Of a stretch of 64,000 bases of DNA, positions 63,842 to 64,000 are shown piece after piece (positions within the stretch are counted from its first letter, which is position 1; every line of letters begins with the position of its first letter). The notes under the pieces are model-generated. The model did not search any database, was not told the DNA's origin, and saw only the letters and a program-made list of their open reading frames with translations. This DNA is from JBJMQS01 sp045802605 (lineage in GTDB: Bacteria > Planctomycetota > Planctomycetia > Gemmatales > Gemmataceae). The translations under genes and the position numbers were made by a program. The DNA is taken from contig JBJMQS010000057.1 in NCBI GenBank assembly GCA_045802605.1, positions 186,001-250,000 on the forward strand. The letters run 5' to 3'.

Positions 63842-64000
63842 ATGCGACGTCGATTCACTGCTCTATTGTTTTTGATCGCCATCCCGTTGCTCAGTAGTAG
63901 CGGTTGCTGTTGGTGCGGCGGTTGCTGCAACAGCTGCGGGCCCGGCTACCGTCTGTTTTGGCGCCCGTACATGTTTGGCAACTGTGGCGGCTGCGGTAGC
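63842..64000 (+). CDS. Small Cys/Gly-rich exported protein (3' end outside window)
   Basis: The frame opens at ATG 63842 with GGAGG five bases before it and is still open at the edge after 53 codons. The signal is MRRRFTALLFLIAIPLLSSS followed by GCCWCGGCCNSCG, then FGNCGGCGS. Either the first Cys is lipidated or the chain is secreted. It resembles the Cys-rich lipoprotein at 63410 in style, though the sequences differ. Incomplete, so no function is proposed. Confidence 0.6.
   Translation, partial: MRRRFTALLFLIAIPLLSSSGCCWCGGCCNSCGPGYRLFWRPYMFGNCGGCGS

Noticed and set aside
63652..63930. Cys-containing 92-codon minus-strand frame
   Set aside because: It has zinc-ribbon-like CxxC pairs (RCGECARL, CKLCEF), but no SD at the likely ATG 63843 and it overlaps a better-supported plus-strand gene. 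Not excluded, only unsupported.
1..64000. tRNA or rRNA genes
   Set aside because: No tRNA cloverleaf or conserved rRNA segment was recognised on reading both strands; a tRNAscan-type search would settle it.

Overview
The window looks like chromosomal DNA of a planctomycete, probably from the Pirellulales or a near relative. The marks are two DUF1559 prepilin-like proteins, a BBP7-type outer-membrane barrel, a small PEP-CTERM protein, Hanks-type kinases with unusual partners, a very large exported WD40 protein, several secreted small lipoproteins, palindromic intergenic repeats and high-GC coding with frequent GTG and TTG starts. No rRNA, tRNA, CRISPR array, phage or insertion sequence with a transposase was seen. 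Assignments rest on motifs and family knowledge read from the sequence; no database search was run.

Layout. 1-13,967: an amidohydrolase carrying an in-frame palindromic repeat, a GH57 branching enzyme, an NTase/HD protein, tilS-purH, a CPBP protease, a YgfZ-type protein, a LarA-like protein that seems to lack key cofactor residues, a class III aminotransferase, and a dTDP-sugar pair (rfbB-rfbA) closed by a strong terminator. 14,025-24,528: an envelope block with a PEP-CTERM protein, a BBP7 barrel, an AT-rich aspartic-protease-like protein, dgkA, an LptD/OstA-like protein, an S9 peptidase, a DUF899 protein and a small two-helix membrane protein broken by a stop codon. 24,538-33,412: rtcA, a B12-binding radical SAM protein, a membrane Ser/Thr kinase with a DFN motif, a DUF1559 protein, NDH-2 and a diheme cytochrome lipoprotein.

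33,409-43,390 is a purine-degradation locus: xdhA-xdhB-xdhC, allantoate amidohydrolase, ureidoglycine aminohydrolase, uricase, allantoinase, OHCU decarboxylase and HIU hydrolase. Together these would take xanthine through urate, 5-hydroxyisourate, OHCU, allantoin, allantoate and ureidoglycine to ureidoglycolate. No transporter, regulator or ureidoglycolate-consuming enzyme lies beside them.

43,387-64,000: a polysaccharide deacetylase and a GT2 glycosyltransferase, a DUF1559-lipoprotein pair split by a terminator, a minus-strand run (rhomboid, Tat-signal ThDP enzyme, WD40 protein, YHS-like protein), Tex with a proline-rich insert, a glutaredoxin-like protein, FtsH, and a 1223-residue protein joining a Ser/Thr kinase to a tubulin-like (Tubulin_2-type) domain. 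That last protein is the most interesting item, because planctomycetes are known to lack FtsZ. The window ends inside a small Cys/Gly-rich exported protein.
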